64,000 nt of DNA. Source: Heliocidaris erythrogramma (taxonomy: Eukaryota > Echinodermata > Echinoidea > Camarodonta > Echinometridae). Position numbers and translations under genes: made by a program. How positions within the stretch are numbered: the first letter of the stretch is position 1; every line of letters begins with the position of its first letter. Of this stretch, positions 26,001 to 36,505 are shown in pieces. The DNA lies in NCBI GenBank assembly GCA_025617745.1, contig CM046856.1, positions 38,698,092 to 38,762,091 on the forward strand. The letters run 5' to 3'. The notes under the pieces were generated by a model that had not been told where the DNA came from, did not search any database, and saw nothing but the letters and a program-made list of their open reading frames with translations.

Positions 26001-26437
26001 ATATCAAAATAAGCTATTGCAAATTCTGCGAATTGGGATCGTAGTCATATCGTATATAGTGTTGGATGGGCAATTCAGGTTGTAATATCTACTTTAATTG
26101 GTATCCACCAATCGTCAGAATTGTGAATTTATTTATGAACCCCCATGAAGAAAAGGAAAGCTTCGATAGGCTCTCCTCTTCAGTTTATACTCCTCTCATT
26201 TGTATAAACATTATTTTGTTATGTTCAAGATTAATACTTGCGCCCCCCCCCCCCCCCCCCGAGACAGCCCTGGAGAGCGCCAATGGGCTTTAGCAACATT
26301 TTCTTTAAATTGCCCCCTCCCCCCTCTCTCTCTCTCACACACACACACACCCTCTCCATATTCATCCGTGGACTTTATCTTTCTACACACTCTTCTCTCA
26401 TTCCCTCGATTCTCTACCACAGGATGATTATGAGTAG
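16842..26437 (+). CDS. MS4A-like: MS4A/CD20-like four-pass membrane protein, gene 1 (5 coding exons)
   Basis: The spliced protein is about 202 residues. Coding exons are 16848-17081, 19314-19370, 22880-23035, 23491-23637 and probably 26423-26437; all junctions are GT-AG and phase 0. Predicted topology: short cytoplasmic N terminus; TM1 about 38-61; a loop with N-glycosylation site NLT at 63; TM2 about 66-90 (VWAGLG then FFALSGVLGITSSRRQ, matching the MS4A pattern W-G-G..SG.L.I.A); TM3 about 98-124; a loop with Cys 124, 130 and 149; TM4 about 160-185; very short tail DDYE. MS4A proteins act as plasma-membrane or endosomal signalling and chemosensory adaptors; the ligand here is unknown. The start is the first ATG after the AG at 16840-16841, with GACAAG before it, so an upstream non-coding exon is likely. 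Gene 2 is a paralogue 10 kb downstream. Family call from topology and TM2 motif. Confidence 0.75.
17098..17130. repeat. Perfect 16-bp-arm inverted repeat next to a splice donor
   Basis: AATGATGTCGGTACCA, one base C, then the exact complement. It begins 16 bases after the exon 1 donor at 17082. A second palindrome (TATATTACATTCTGTAATATA, 17141-17161) follows. Together they would form tandem hairpins in the nascent intron. Confidence 0.9.
17186..17432 (-). mobile_element. tRNA-derived SINE-like copy, diverged
   Basis: On the - strand it reads GAGGTAGCACTGCGGCATAT, a B-box-like GACCTTGATTCGATTCTCAC, then CCAGGTGTAAATGGGTACCT and a tail with TTATTATAATCATCATTAT. The GTGTAAATGGGTACC block is shared with the SINEs at 28.6 and 59.7 kb, so they are related, but the head differs. 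Confidence 0.65.
17433..19313 (+). other. Gene 1 intron 1, remainder
   Basis: No exon or named repeat recognised. A G run lies at about 18607-18627. A word GGGTCTATAGTAAA occurs twice near 17600-17655. Confidence 0.5.
19314..19370 (+). CDS. MS4A-like: Gene 1 coding exon 2 (57 bp)
   Basis: Acceptor TTTCCGTACAG, donor GTAAGTACT. It encodes FFALSGVLGITSSRRQTSI, the second half of TM2. It has the same length and phase as 38795-38851 in gene 2. Confidence 0.82.
19371..21500 (+). other. Gene 1 intron 2, left part
   Basis: Contains C/G runs at about 19528, 19663 and 19836 and a CT tract at 19540-19605. A G run at 21190-21207 is followed by AATACGCTAGTGG. No exon is recognised. Confidence 0.5.
21503..21634 (+). 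mobile_element. Short foldback MITE, GTTTCATGAAA-ended family, copy 2
   Basis: The ends are TCAGGACCCCGTTTCATAAA and TTTATGAAACAAAGCCCTGA, with inner AACCTGTTATTAATAACA. The core GCTCGCAGCCAATCAAATGC plus TTTCAGTAGCTTGTAACAGT matches copies 1 and 3. Confidence 0.8.
21868..22595 (+). repeat. Pyrimidine-rich minisatellite (TTCTTTGTTTTATCCTT type)
   Basis: Around 700 bases built from variants of TTATGTTATTCTTTGTTTTT and CTTATCATTTCGTCTTTC. A 150-bp block is repeated (21868 and 22060 both start GTGATTCTTTGTTTTTATCC). The long leucine/phenylalanine-rich open frames here are low-complexity artefacts. It lies in gene 1 intron 2, ~285 bp before exon 3. Confidence 0.88.
22880..23035 (+). CDS. MS4A-like: Gene 1 coding exon 3
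   Basis: Acceptor CACTGATAG, donor GTATGT. It encodes 52 residues: TM3 (IVGYMTMSILSAIVALVAGC), then an extracellular loop with CAVKDTC and a final Cys. It is longer than the 39-residue counterpart in gene 2, mostly in the loop. Confidence 0.8.
23186..23312 (+). mobile_element. Short MITE, same family, copy 3 (left end decayed)
   Basis: The core GCTCTCAGCCAATCAGATGC then AAGGATTTCAGTAGCTTATA and the right end TTTATATGAAACAGGGCCC are kept, but the outer left end is lost. It lies in gene 1 intron 3, only 150 bp after exon 3. Confidence 0.75.
23491..23637 (+). CDS. MS4A-like: Gene 1 coding exon 4
   Basis: Acceptor CCACATACAG, donor GTAAGT. It encodes 49 residues with TM4 (TLAAVFFIELIVATIGSGIT) and a CSGIFC motif at its inner end, a possible palmitoylation site (inference). 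If the donor is not used, the frame closes five codons on, at TAA. Confidence 0.8.
24300..25700. repeat. Composite repeat block in gene 1 intron 4
   Basis: About 2.5 copies of a ~155-164-bp unit start GAGCCGTTATCTTTC at 24788, 24952 and 25104. They are flanked by several GGCGTAGCCAGG/TACGCCACTGG motifs (24321, 24667, 25305, 25686) and G/C runs at 25167, 25626 and 25718. No coding sequence. Confidence 0.75.
26423..26437 (+). CDS. MS4A-like: Gene 1 possible terminal exon (DDYE stop)
   Basis: A strong pyrimidine tract ending TTCTCTACCACAG precedes GATGATTATGAGTAG, which closes the frame in phase 0 after four residues. AATAAA lies downstream near 26810. Chosen because it is the best in-phase acceptor with a stop; another exon cannot be excluded. 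Confidence 0.45.
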   Translation, partial: DDYE

Positions 26438-27840
26438 CAGATAGCAGTAACTGCGATGCATACTACTTTCATCATTTTATACCGAGGAGGCTTATCATAC
26501 GGGGAGTTGCATGCATGGCATTACCGGTTCCCAGCTAAAATGGATATCGCACCATCAAATGGAACTGTGACACACATGTGGACAAGATGTTTTGGATACG
26601 TTCACCAGTCCTACAAGAAAATATCAAAATTTATCCAAGTCAAAACTATCGACGGCATGTACATGGAGGTCTATCATAAGATTTCATTTTGACAATTTTG
26701 GGTGGTTTTCTGCTGTTTTTTTTCAGTGATGTTCATTGATCAATCTAAGAGGATTACTTGATATTTTCCTATTTTATGCTTATGATTATATAGAGACTTC
26801 CATAATGTAAATAAATTTTAAGAGTACATGTACCTTACTGCTAGTCTAACTCTGAGCGATCTTTAAAGTTTACAATGTGGTAAATCTCTGTAGCGCCATC
26901 TGTCGTCTTTGTCGATTGGAAATTTCATCAGCGATGATGCCAATTGATGATGCATTCTGAGAAACTACAATGTGATTCGACGGTTTAGAAGTTCACGTGA
27001 GGGGAGGATTGTCGTGCACCATGACTTGTGCATGCACGCCGCGAGCACGCAGTCGAGAGGGATGGAGAGAGAGGAAGATTTCCTAGGCATGTGTGTCATG
27101 GCATTTTTGTTAGACGCAATAAATGCATTCCTATTCTGCATTATTTGAAATTGTAACTTTAGATCACAGTAGAGGATTCAAATTATAAGGGGAGCATTAA
27201 GGGGGCATCGGATTCATGGGGAAGGAGGGGGGGGGGGGGGGGCAACGTTCTATCACTGTGGATGAAAGGCAAATTAACAAGGTCACTGCAAAGGGGAGGG
27301 CTGAGAGAGGTCGTACAGTGTCTTCTATTCACCCCCTCCTTTCTCCCTTTTTCTCCCTTTCCCTTTTTTTGTTGTCCCTCTCTTTCTTTTCTCATCTTCC
27401 ATTTTTTCCTTCTCTATTTGTTTTTAGGCACTTACCCCCTCAGCCCCCCCCCCCTCCAAAGCTACGCCACTGGAGATTACTTTTCTCTTCTCATCACTCA
27501 TCACTCCCGAAGAAACAAAGGCTTCACATCAGACTATTTATGAGTATATGTTATATAAATCTTTGGGGTTTATGATAAAAACTACGAGTTCTGAAATGAA
27601 ATGTTTTAATCATGTTAATACTATGAGTCATATGGCATAATTCGCTATATATCCTTGTAATGTTAATTTTGATACATAATTTAATTACGATTTAGAATTC
27701 ATAGACTGTATTTCAATTTGTTTCCTGCGCTTGCATCATTTATTTAATTTGCATAGTTTTATAGTCTTCTTCAATGTTAAAATTGCATTTTAATATTTTG
27801 TTCTGTTTGTTCTTTTTTTTTCTCGAAAGATCATTACATG
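26438..27840. other. Intergenic stretch after gene 1
   Basis: Probably starts with the 3' untranslated region of gene 1 (AATAAA near 26810). It contains a G run at 27228-27242 and a pyrimidine tract at 27330-27450 followed by GCTACGCCACTGG. No other gene seen. Confidence 0.45.
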
Positions 27841-28095
27841 CAGGGGCCTGGGAACGATTTTGTTACTGGGGTGCTGTGAGCAAAAAAAGCATTTTAGTGT
27901 CTCATTTTAAGTCCAAAAATCACTGACAAGCAAGCAAAAAAAAAAAAAGGTCCTCAGCGTTTTAGGGTCTCTTTTTAACTAACTTTTAGCTACAGCACCC
28001 CCAGCATCCTCAGCCTTCTAGAGGGTACACCCCCTTGAAAAATTGTTGCAGGGGGTGCTGCAGCACCCCCCGCACCCCCGGCTCCCAGGCCCCTG
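27841..28095. mobile_element. hAT-superfamily MITE with 8-bp target duplication
   Basis: The inverted ends are CAGGGGCCTGGGA and TCCCAGGCCCCTG. The exact 8-bp duplication ATTACATG lies at 27833-27840 and 28096-28103. An 8-bp duplication and CAGGGGC-type ends are the known signature of hAT elements. At 255 bp with no open frame it is non-autonomous and needs a transposase in trans. Confidence 0.92.
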
Positions 28096-28587
28096 ATTAC
28101 ATGTTAAAATATTTCTTTACTTAAAAAATAATATTTCGTTCAAAAAATCAGAAGCACTGTCGGATGACTGTAGGATATTGGTGAAGGATCTCGACTCAGA
28201 TACAATAGGTCCTGGGGTTTCATCCTTGCTCCGTGCTTTAATGAGTGGACAAGGCTTATACACATTCGTTCCTCTCGACCCATGTGCATTTAATGGTTGT
28301 CTGACAATGCTGGCGTAATGATAATTACCATAATCAAAGGGCCCTCAATGACATGAAGAGCAGTGTTAATACTTTATATTATTCTTTTTCAAAAATCAAC
28401 CAAAATACTGATCGTAATTTTTTTTTTTTTAATAGAAATCAATTACATAAGTATATATATAGTGGAGGGGCCCTATAAAAAAAATCAAGAGTTTTTGTGG
28501 ACAGGCCACGGATAATACTTATGAGGTTACCCGTTGCAAAAAAGTCCATCAAGCACAACAAATAGACTGTATTCATCATGTGTCTTT

Positions 28588-28852
28588 AGTAATAATGGTG
28601 GCTTCTTGTATAGCACTCATGTCCGTCACGTTGTGACGCTCCTGGCGCTTCATTATTACCCCGCGGTCATAGCTTATATTAGCAGCCAAATATGTAGCGC
28701 TCAAGCATATCGGGTACCCATTTACACCTGGGTGGAGAGTGGCAAATGTGGATTAATGTCTTGCCAAATGACGTTAGTGCCGGTCTGGGATTCGAACCTC
28801 AACCTTTTGATTAAGAGTCAAGTGAATGAACCACTATACCACGACACCTCCA
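28588..28852 (-). mobile_element. tRNA-derived SINE
   Basis: Read on the - strand: head GGTGTCGTGGTATAGTGG (A box), B box GGTTCGAATCCC near 28787-28798, body with CCACCCAGGTGTAAATGGGT, and a 3' end GCTATACAAGAAGCCACCAT followed by TATTACTA. It matches the SINE at 59.7 kb in head, body start and 3' end, but has a different middle segment. Confidence 0.85.
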
Positions 28853-29847
28853 CTTTACGTACATGCAGGTAACATTTTGACAAAATTGGGAAGCTGATGC
28901 GATAGGCGACAAATATTATGCTCATGACAAATTGAATGATTATTGTTATGGGTGTGTTTAATGTTTGGATATGTATATGCATTATGCTGTATATTTTGAT
29001 GAGTATTAATTGTCTTTTCTCACGAATAAACGGGAAATTATCTATATTACCTGTCGATATATTTTTGTCACGGCACTGTGACCAGGTGACGAATGAGCAT
29101 TAATTATTTGAGTGATGAATGTGCAATTTGATGAAAGATGCCATAGCTAGATAGAGAGAGAGAGGGGGGGGGGGGGGGTGAGGTGTTATGGTCAATTGCA
29201 AACAAGTACAGATTAATATCATTATTCTTTCATAAAACCACTTGACCATGCCTCATATCGGGGGGGGGGGGGGGGGGGGTGTGGGTTATATTCTTTTCCT
29301 TCATGGGAAAAAATGGCCGTGAAATGTCTTTTTCATTTGCATGAAATAATATATAGTGCTCGGAAATAATACTTCAATCAGAGTCATGATGAGTTAAAGT
29401 GTTTATAGTCAGAAAGTTTGACATCAAATGAACTCAATCATTTAAATTACAAACAGAAAAGGAATGAGATTGCAGTGTTATAAAGGAGAGTGATTTAGAA
29501 GTATACCAGAGAAATGGACTTTTAAATAGTGATAAACAAGTTGATTAGAGTAAGAAGGCTGATTAGGGAATAAATGCATAGTAATAAATTTTCTAACTAT
29601 ATATAAACAGTGCATGTTCACTCACTAGCGGGGGGGGGGGGGACAAGATTTTAGCGGAACAAAAAATAAAAATAGAAAGACAAGTATAGATTCACTCCCT
29701 TTTTATTCCCCCTTTTTTTTTTTGCTGTCCGAGAATTGGACACCATATATCTTGTAACCCCCCCCCCCCCCGCACCCGCACTGAGCAAATTTTGAAGGGC
29801 TGGCGAAAAATTCTCACTACCCTCCCCCTCCCCTCCCCTCCCCTCCC

Positions 29848-29885
<38 letters not shown>

Positions 29886-31192
29886 CTGAGCGACTTTTGA
29901 AGGGCTGGTGAGAAGAAAAATATGGATCTCCCTCCAAACAGTTTCCGCTCATCATTTCCTCGCTAGTTTTGCCCCTTTTGACGCCAAGGTCCCCGTACGC
30001 CACATCGTGACTCTGATCGGAGTATTATTTCTAGCACTAAATATTCATATCTTGAACTGTGGATTCATGAAACAATAGTTGTCATAATAATTTTCTTCCC
30101 CCTTCTGACAATCCTGGCTCCGCCCCTGAATTCATATAATTGTGATTGAAACGTCAGGATTAGAAGCACGCCCCCTTAGGATGACTAAGCCGATTATATT
30201 ATTCAAAAGAAAGTTGACACGCTCCAAGCAAGTGAACAACAGGTCGAGATCTTTATAATGATGTATTGTTCACTAGTGAGAATTACTGTGATTAGTCATT
30301 CGATTCGAACTCGAACTCGATGGTGACATTGGAGATGTGCACGTGCACATGTTGTGCTCGTAAAAAGGGTTATATTACATGATTAGGTCAGGGAGCTGTA
30401 AATGAAGGAGTGGAAAATCTTATAAAATTATGCAAACGTATGCGTGAGTTCTAAAGCTAAAGTTATGCGTAACATTCCGCTTGGATTTGAAGTTCCATGC
30501 GTGGTGCCGCTCTTCCACCTGCGGGGAAATTCGGAGTCCAGATACCAGTTTCGCATCAAATTACCGGACAAATTTCAGTGTAAATTTTAAAATTTATGTG
30601 GGGATTGGTTGGGAATAGAGCATCGACCAATTTTTCAAATTTAGTACTCCGCTCTTCCGTGTGCCAGCGTCGGTGAAAGGAAAATGCGCACGCGCATTTC
30701 GTATTCATTTATTTTTGCAGTTGAAAAGGGCATGAGTTTTTTGTTCGCTGTTCAACTCATTACACATTCGTGTATACCACATTTTTGCACTGCCACACGT
30801 TTGCACGTGTTTACTGAAAAGAGTGGGGCTGCACCCCCAGCCCCCCCCCCCCCCCCGGTTCCGCGGTCCCTGCAGTGACCATAATATGAGTGTTGGAAGT
30901 AGTTCGCAGTGGCGCCCGCAATTGTGCAGATTACACATAGGTGTTTTGGGAGTGATCGGTCCGCGATTCTGAAAACTTTTGGTTGGCAGTTCTACTTCTA
31001 GCCAATCATGAGCCTAAAAAATTGAGTCCTTGTTTGTGTCTGATAGCTATAGGCCTAGTATAGGGTAGGCCTATAATATGTGAATCCATGGGGTGGAAAC
31101 GGCCGCCCCATCTACAACAATTCACCCCCCCCCCCCAAAAAAAAGGGGGAGCCGGGGCGGGGGAATGAAAGCATAACTTAATTAGTTCTTTT

Positions 31193-31235
<43 letters not shown>

Positions 31236-32400
31236 ACTGAGCTAGCTGGCATATATAGGCCGATGCAATATGTCTACGCTTCTCGAGGTCTCAATCTCTT
31301 GACAAGGCTTTAATTTTTGAATATTAATAATACCTCAGTATCCGTATGCCTATATACTATAGTTATAAAAAAATTCTGCTTATGCCCAGATTCCCCCCCC
31401 CCCCCCCATCCAAAATGACAGACCTACATGCCCACCATACTTGACCCTCCATTGTTCCAAGATATGTAAAAAGTTCTCCACAGATATCACAAATAACATC
31501 CGTCACGTGCACGGTCTTGGAAGGAACTGTTATGTTTATGTTTTGAGTTTTGGAGAAGCTCGGGGTCACAGAAACGACCTACATTCCGGGGCTACAAGTT
31601 ATTCCTAAAATAAACACTGTCACTATCCAGGTACATCGCTAGGGAATTTGGGATGACTGTATACATGTAGGCAAACAAAATTCATGTTATTCCTAGCTTA
31701 TGTTGAGCGGCCAAATTCCATGATTTATATTCATACCGCCTGGGCGCGGAATTTGACGTCCAGCCAACTCTCCAATATAAATTATTGAGGTCGACAACAT
31801 AAACAGTCTCCATCGCATTAATTTTGTGTACAATGCTATCTGGACTTGACGAATATGATTTGGAAAGGTTTTGTTATTTTCACAGAGACGTCGAATTAAT
31901 TTTGAAATATCATATAATCTGATTGAAAGCATACATATCCTCTGTAAATTGATTCTGAATAACATCTCTAAACTCCTGACGGATTCAATATCATATCACT
32001 GTGAACTATTAAAATCCTGCGCAAAATTTGCTTTTAATAATCTCCATTTTCTCCGAGTTCGATCTTATACATCCCTATTGATTTAATGAACCGGTCCACT
32101 GATCATAACTTTCCCACGTGGAGGTCGATCGGGAAATCCACACTTTTGTTTATCGTGAGCATGAGCGACTTGCATGCTCTCCATGATCCATTGTCTATGC
32201 ACAAGGTGATCAGCTGTTCCGTGACCTGGGGATTGCGAAACAGTATACGCGTATTTCTAACACACGCGCCCAAGCACGAAAGGTGAAATATTTTTAGAAA
32301 GCTGAGCTAAGGTTGACAACAGAATCATCTAATTTAAGTGTTTGCTTTCGCTATTTCTTATCGAAGAGTTTGGTCTGATCTTGTCGTTATTCCTGTTTCC
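28853..32400. other. Gene-free stretch rich in poly-C and poly-G runs
   Basis: G runs at 29164, 29260 and 29630, and C runs at 29757, 29849-29884 (36 bases), 30840, 31194-31235 (42 bases) and 31393. A ~110-bp unit, [C run]-CTGAGC-TTTTGAAGGGCTGG, is duplicated at about 29757-29920. No gene recognised. Confidence 0.6.
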
Positions 32401-32432
32401 TGACGGTACGAAGTCTACATTGGTAAGTTGAT
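32300..32432 (+). promoter_or_regulatory. Possible non-coding first exon of gene 2 ending at a strong donor
   Basis: CGAAGTCTACATTG is followed by GTAAGTTGATTG at 32433, a near-consensus splice donor. The acceptor that begins the coding exon of gene 2 at 36506 needs an upstream partner. This is the best candidate seen, but no promoter element supports it. Confidence 0.25.
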
Positions 32433-34100
32433 TGAATGATTGGTATGAAGATATGATTTGAGAGAGTGTGTGGGGTGATGATTTCGTGAAGATGCGACTC
32501 GACTGCAAGAAGGTGTGATGGAGGTCTGTTTTGGAAAGTGTCCTTTTTCAGTTTTTGATGATGAATTGCTGAATGTCACATTCATGCTCATTCATTTGCT
32601 CATTTCTTTTATTTCTCTCTCCAGAGTCCAGGGTTAAAATCCAACATTATCAATAACATTAACAAGTCAAATCTTGAGACTTGACCAAGTAGTGTTTGAA
32701 AGAATATAGAAATTAATATAGGATTTGAAGGTTTGCATGGTGAAGTTGTAATTCAGAAAAAAGGTTATTCCAACTCACATGGTTGTACCGCAAACCCTTT
32801 TTCTGAAATATAGAAATTAGAAAAAATATTAGAATGATGTATGAACGAGTATCATGAGTAAGACATGACGGAATGAACATTTAAATTAATGTCAAGTCAG
32901 ACATGTGGTCATATGTTTATTGTTTAACATGTTTAATTACTGCAATGAATGTGCTATACCGAACTCCTTTGAAAGTGATAGAATTATCACCTAAACTAAT
33001 GACAAACTTTCTTGATCAGTTTGTCAATGCATTAAAGTCCTTAAGGGCCTAAAGGCCTTAAAATAAATAGGCCTAGGGAGGTAAGTCCACTTAGTGCTGC
33101 CTGCTGCCAGTGCTGGTGTTGAGAGTGGTAAGTTAACTGGTTTGCCTGGGGCAGATCTATGCATACTTATGGCTTGATGCGAAGTTATTTTTTTCATTTG
33201 ACTTTTAACTGACCCGTGTTATAAAACAGGACAATTACTATTTAGATTAGTCTACCTGCTAATTGTTGCTTGTCAAAGGTGTCCTTCAGCTAGCCTTATT
33301 TTCACCAGGTTTCTGTTTGTTTACAGTACTTGATTGACCATGCAGTGCCTGGTAATTTGCAATAAGATAAAAGTTAGATGATAGATCTAGGTCTTGATCT
33401 GCATGTACATGTAGTAAGTTGAATTGGCTGCAGGTTGCTCCATTTACCTGAACAAGTTGGATTACTTTCCCAAGCACTGAATTGCCCCAGCTTTATATTT
33501 ACAAGAATTTTCTTCTAACCCTCAAAATTTGTAAATTGTAGATTGTTGAAATGAGAGATCTTTGTGGAAATGCTATTTTGATCAGTGATTTTCTGTAATA
33601 ATATTATTTCTTGGAAATGTTTTGCTTATAAATTGTAGTCAACTTGCTCAGCTTGCTCTAAATAATTGTTGAGCACCAGGGCCGGTATTCTGTTCAAAAC
33701 CTGCATTAAAGGGGGATTAAAGGGTCACTAAAATAGAAAATTAATTTCCCATTTTTCTTAAGAAGGAGTCATCAGGAGCCAAAAAATATCTATCACACAC
33801 TTTTTTATGCATTCAGTCGTATTTCATAATCATTTAAAAAGTACATTTTTGCTGATTTACACAGTCGCATAAGCCCCGCCCATCGAAGCGACATTGTGAT
33901 CACGTGATCTGTGACGTACGAAAAGTAAAGGAAAATATTCCACCCACCTGTATACCGCGCACGCCCGCAGGCCTGGCAGGCCCAGCCTGGTACGGTGCCG
34001 AGCGCGAGCATGATATTTACCACATCGATCATTTGCGTTGCATATTTTCAAGTTTAATTCCTCAAAATAACGTTGATTTGGGGACACAGTTTCATCAATA
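32433..34100. other. Stretch before the THAP frame
   Basis: Contains a ~65-bp hairpin at about 32748-32813 (TTCAGAAAAAAGGTT and AACCCTTTTTCTGAA). No coding exon recognised. Confidence 0.5.
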
Positions 34101-34418
34101 ATGCTGAATCGGTGTATAGTTGCAGGCTGTAGCAAGACCCCTGAAGATTATGTAAGCCTACATCTTTTTCCTAAAGATAAAAATCTACGGAAATTGTGGG
34201 TCGCAAAGGTAAAGCTCGCGCGGGCAGAGTGGCAAGGCCGGCCAAGTGAGTGGAGTACAATCTGCAGTGATCACTTTGCCGAAGATGATTTTGAGGATCC
34301 CCTGTATTCCGAATTTGGCATGAAGAAAAGGAGTTCTATAAAGCAAGCTAATAGATTCAGCTATTTCAACGATTGGACTTGGAGTCAAGTATTCCAATCT
34401 TTTTCAAGGAATAGCTGA
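34101..34418 (+). CDS. THAP-type zinc finger protein fragment
   Basis: A single open frame of 105 residues. It begins MLNRCIVAGC and has the THAP pattern: C5-x4-C10, LHLFPKD with the conserved Pro, a Trp in LRKLWV, and C-x2-H in ICSDHF at about residues 55-58. THAP domains are C2CH zinc-binding, sequence-specific DNA-binding modules found both in host regulators and in DNA transposases. The usual C-terminal AVPTxF motif is not evident, and the frame stops soon after. It may be a first exon, a free-standing THAP remnant or part of a transposon. No terminal repeats were found around it. The 33.7-34.1 kb sequence before it is moderately GC-rich with a TGACGTAC word, which may be a promoter. Confidence 0.6.
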   Translation: MLNRCIVAGCSKTPEDYVSLHLFPKDKNLRKLWVAKVKLARAEWQGRPSEWSTICSDHFAEDDFEDPLYSEFGMKKRSSIKQANRFSYFNDWTWSQVFQSFSRNS

Positions 34419-35923
34419 CTTTAAAGCAAAAATATATATACTTGTACTTTCTAATAACCATTGTGATCTCACATAGCCAGTCCAAAATAATGTGCAATAT
34501 ATGGGTCGCATTAAGTACATGTTTACAGTATTTGCTTCAGTACATACAGTGTATGAAAGCCACATAATATGTACCTGCCAACCAATACTGTGCTTAAGTC
34601 TGCTGCTTAAATATTTTATTTCAGTGGAAAACTAAGTTAAATACTCATATTTCGGTAGAAATACAAGCCTGTATGGTAATAAAAAGATTGTGACATTTTT
34701 TCTCAACCTGCACTTCCTGAAATTCCTGAAATTCCTGAAATTCCTGAAAATGGTTGCATTTTTTCCTTCCTTTTATTTTTATCGAATTTTTATCTTTACC
34801 AAATCAAAGACATCACCTGACATATTTTTTGCAATAATGTGCACCTTTAATAAATAGTTGAAGAGCTTTTGGAATACATTGACTAATTAAAGGGTTGGTT
34901 TATAGTGAAGCAGCAAGTTTGAAGAAAAGGTCTTTACTTTTTATTTATGCGAGTTATAATTTGAAAGTACAGTGTGTACACCTATAATAAGCCTATGTGT
35001 GATTTTCCAAATAAACTGAATAGTTGTATGGAAGCTGAATATATTGTTATTTTTAAAGATAATACTAATACACTGTACATGTGTGTATATTTATCACTAA
35101 CAAAAGGCAAAAATGAAATCAGGTTTTGTGGAAATATTGGCTTGCAGATTGCAGCATGTAGAACATTTGGGAAATGCATTTAGGCTTGGATGTTATCTTT
35201 GCCCTATTATTTTTGTCCATTGAAAGTTTGAAACCTGTCTATTATTCCTGTGCACTCTGGCTCAGGAAGTCACCTTTCAAACTGATTCGGTTCTTCATAA
35301 TTATTCAATCTTTCTGCTGAACCAGGTCTGGTACATGTATACCTGTAAAACTTGTTATCCTGTTCATCATTTTCGTTTGTATGTTTGATTCCTATGTCTC
35401 TGCAACCTTGGTTGTCAGAGGCATTATTTTAAATTCATGATTGTGTACTAACTGAGAAATTTATGAACAATTCAGCTAGCTTAAATTTACAGAGAATGAT
35501 TTGTAAAAGTCTGCGGAATACATGTAACTAGAGGTGGATGGGAGCACATATAGATTTCGGCATTATCGCCCCCCCCCCCCCCCCCTACAAAAAAAAAAAA
35601 TGAACGTAAAGTAAAACAAAAAAAAACCAACAAACACACAACACAAAACAACCCCCCCCCAAAAAAAAAACAACAAAAAAACAAGCAAATCATTGAAATA
35701 TGCATAAAAGTTTTAAATTTGACAATTTAATGCTTAATGTTTGTGTCAACATTTGGAAATGCATTTGAAAAAAAAAAATCACTCTGGCCAACCTTAAAAA
35801 AATATATCATATTTGAATAATAATAATAATATTACATAACATTTATATATACTGGAGAGTACTGTGCCTTGTCTTACTCTATTTGGCAGTACTTACGAAT
35901 TATGAAGAACTCAAATTTTATTT
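34419..35923. other. AT-rich stretch after the THAP frame
   Basis: A 9-bp word CTGAAATTC is repeated at 34718-34746, and C and A runs lie at 35568-35665. No gene recognised. Confidence 0.5.
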
Positions 35924-35928
35924 CATTG

Positions 35929-36179
35929 GCCCGTATTCTGAACTCCGGTTTAACTTAAACCGCGGTCTAAGTGTGGTTTAAACCCAGTCTAAAACTGCCC
36001 TTTGACCCATAGTTTGGGAAAATTACATGCTGAAATCCGGTTTAACTTAAACTCCAGTCTAGTATGGCTTAACTTTGTACAGAAATTTAGACTGGACTTA
36101 CGGTTTTAGTCAGTTTTGATTAAAGCTCTGGTTTAACTTAGACTGGAGTTTAAGTTAAACCGGAGTTCAGAATACGGGC
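35929..36179. mobile_element. Foldback MITE with GCCCGTATTCTGAACTCCGG ends
   Basis: The two ends are inverted copies of about 30 bp (GCCCGTATTCTGAACTCCGG, then TTTAACTTAAAC). A 5-bp duplication CATTG lies at 35924-35928 and 36180-36184 (a 3-bp ATT duplication is an equally valid reading). The interior repeats GGTTTAACTTAAAC/AGTCTA words. It lies ~320 bp before the gene 2 coding exon. Confidence 0.88.
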
Positions 36180-36505
36180 CATTGAAATTTTGCTCTACTA
36201 TTTATCAGTTTATCATGCTGTTTACACTTAATGACAATTTACAATGTACATATATGGCTTCGTACAAGGAATGATAACATGTACAATAACATTGAATACA
36301 TGCCTCTAACTGAATACAAATATATTGATGACGAAATGTAAATTCTTCATTTTTGTAGTAGTTTTCATTTACCTATTATTTACTATTTTATTATTATATC
36401 TTTTTCTTTGTTTTTAGGGGGAGGGGGAGGGGTGTCCTGTGGATGGATGTTTTTCTTGTATTCAATTTAAATGTGTTGATTGCTGATATCATGATGTCTC
36501 TACAG

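Noticed and set aside
31363-31569. 68-residue - strand frame with CDICGE
   Set aside because: One CxxC is not enough for a zinc finger, and the frame crosses a C run.
35929-36184. Promoter of gene 2
   Set aside because: It is close to the coding exon but is a foldback element, and the acceptor at 36505 shows that transcription starts further upstream.
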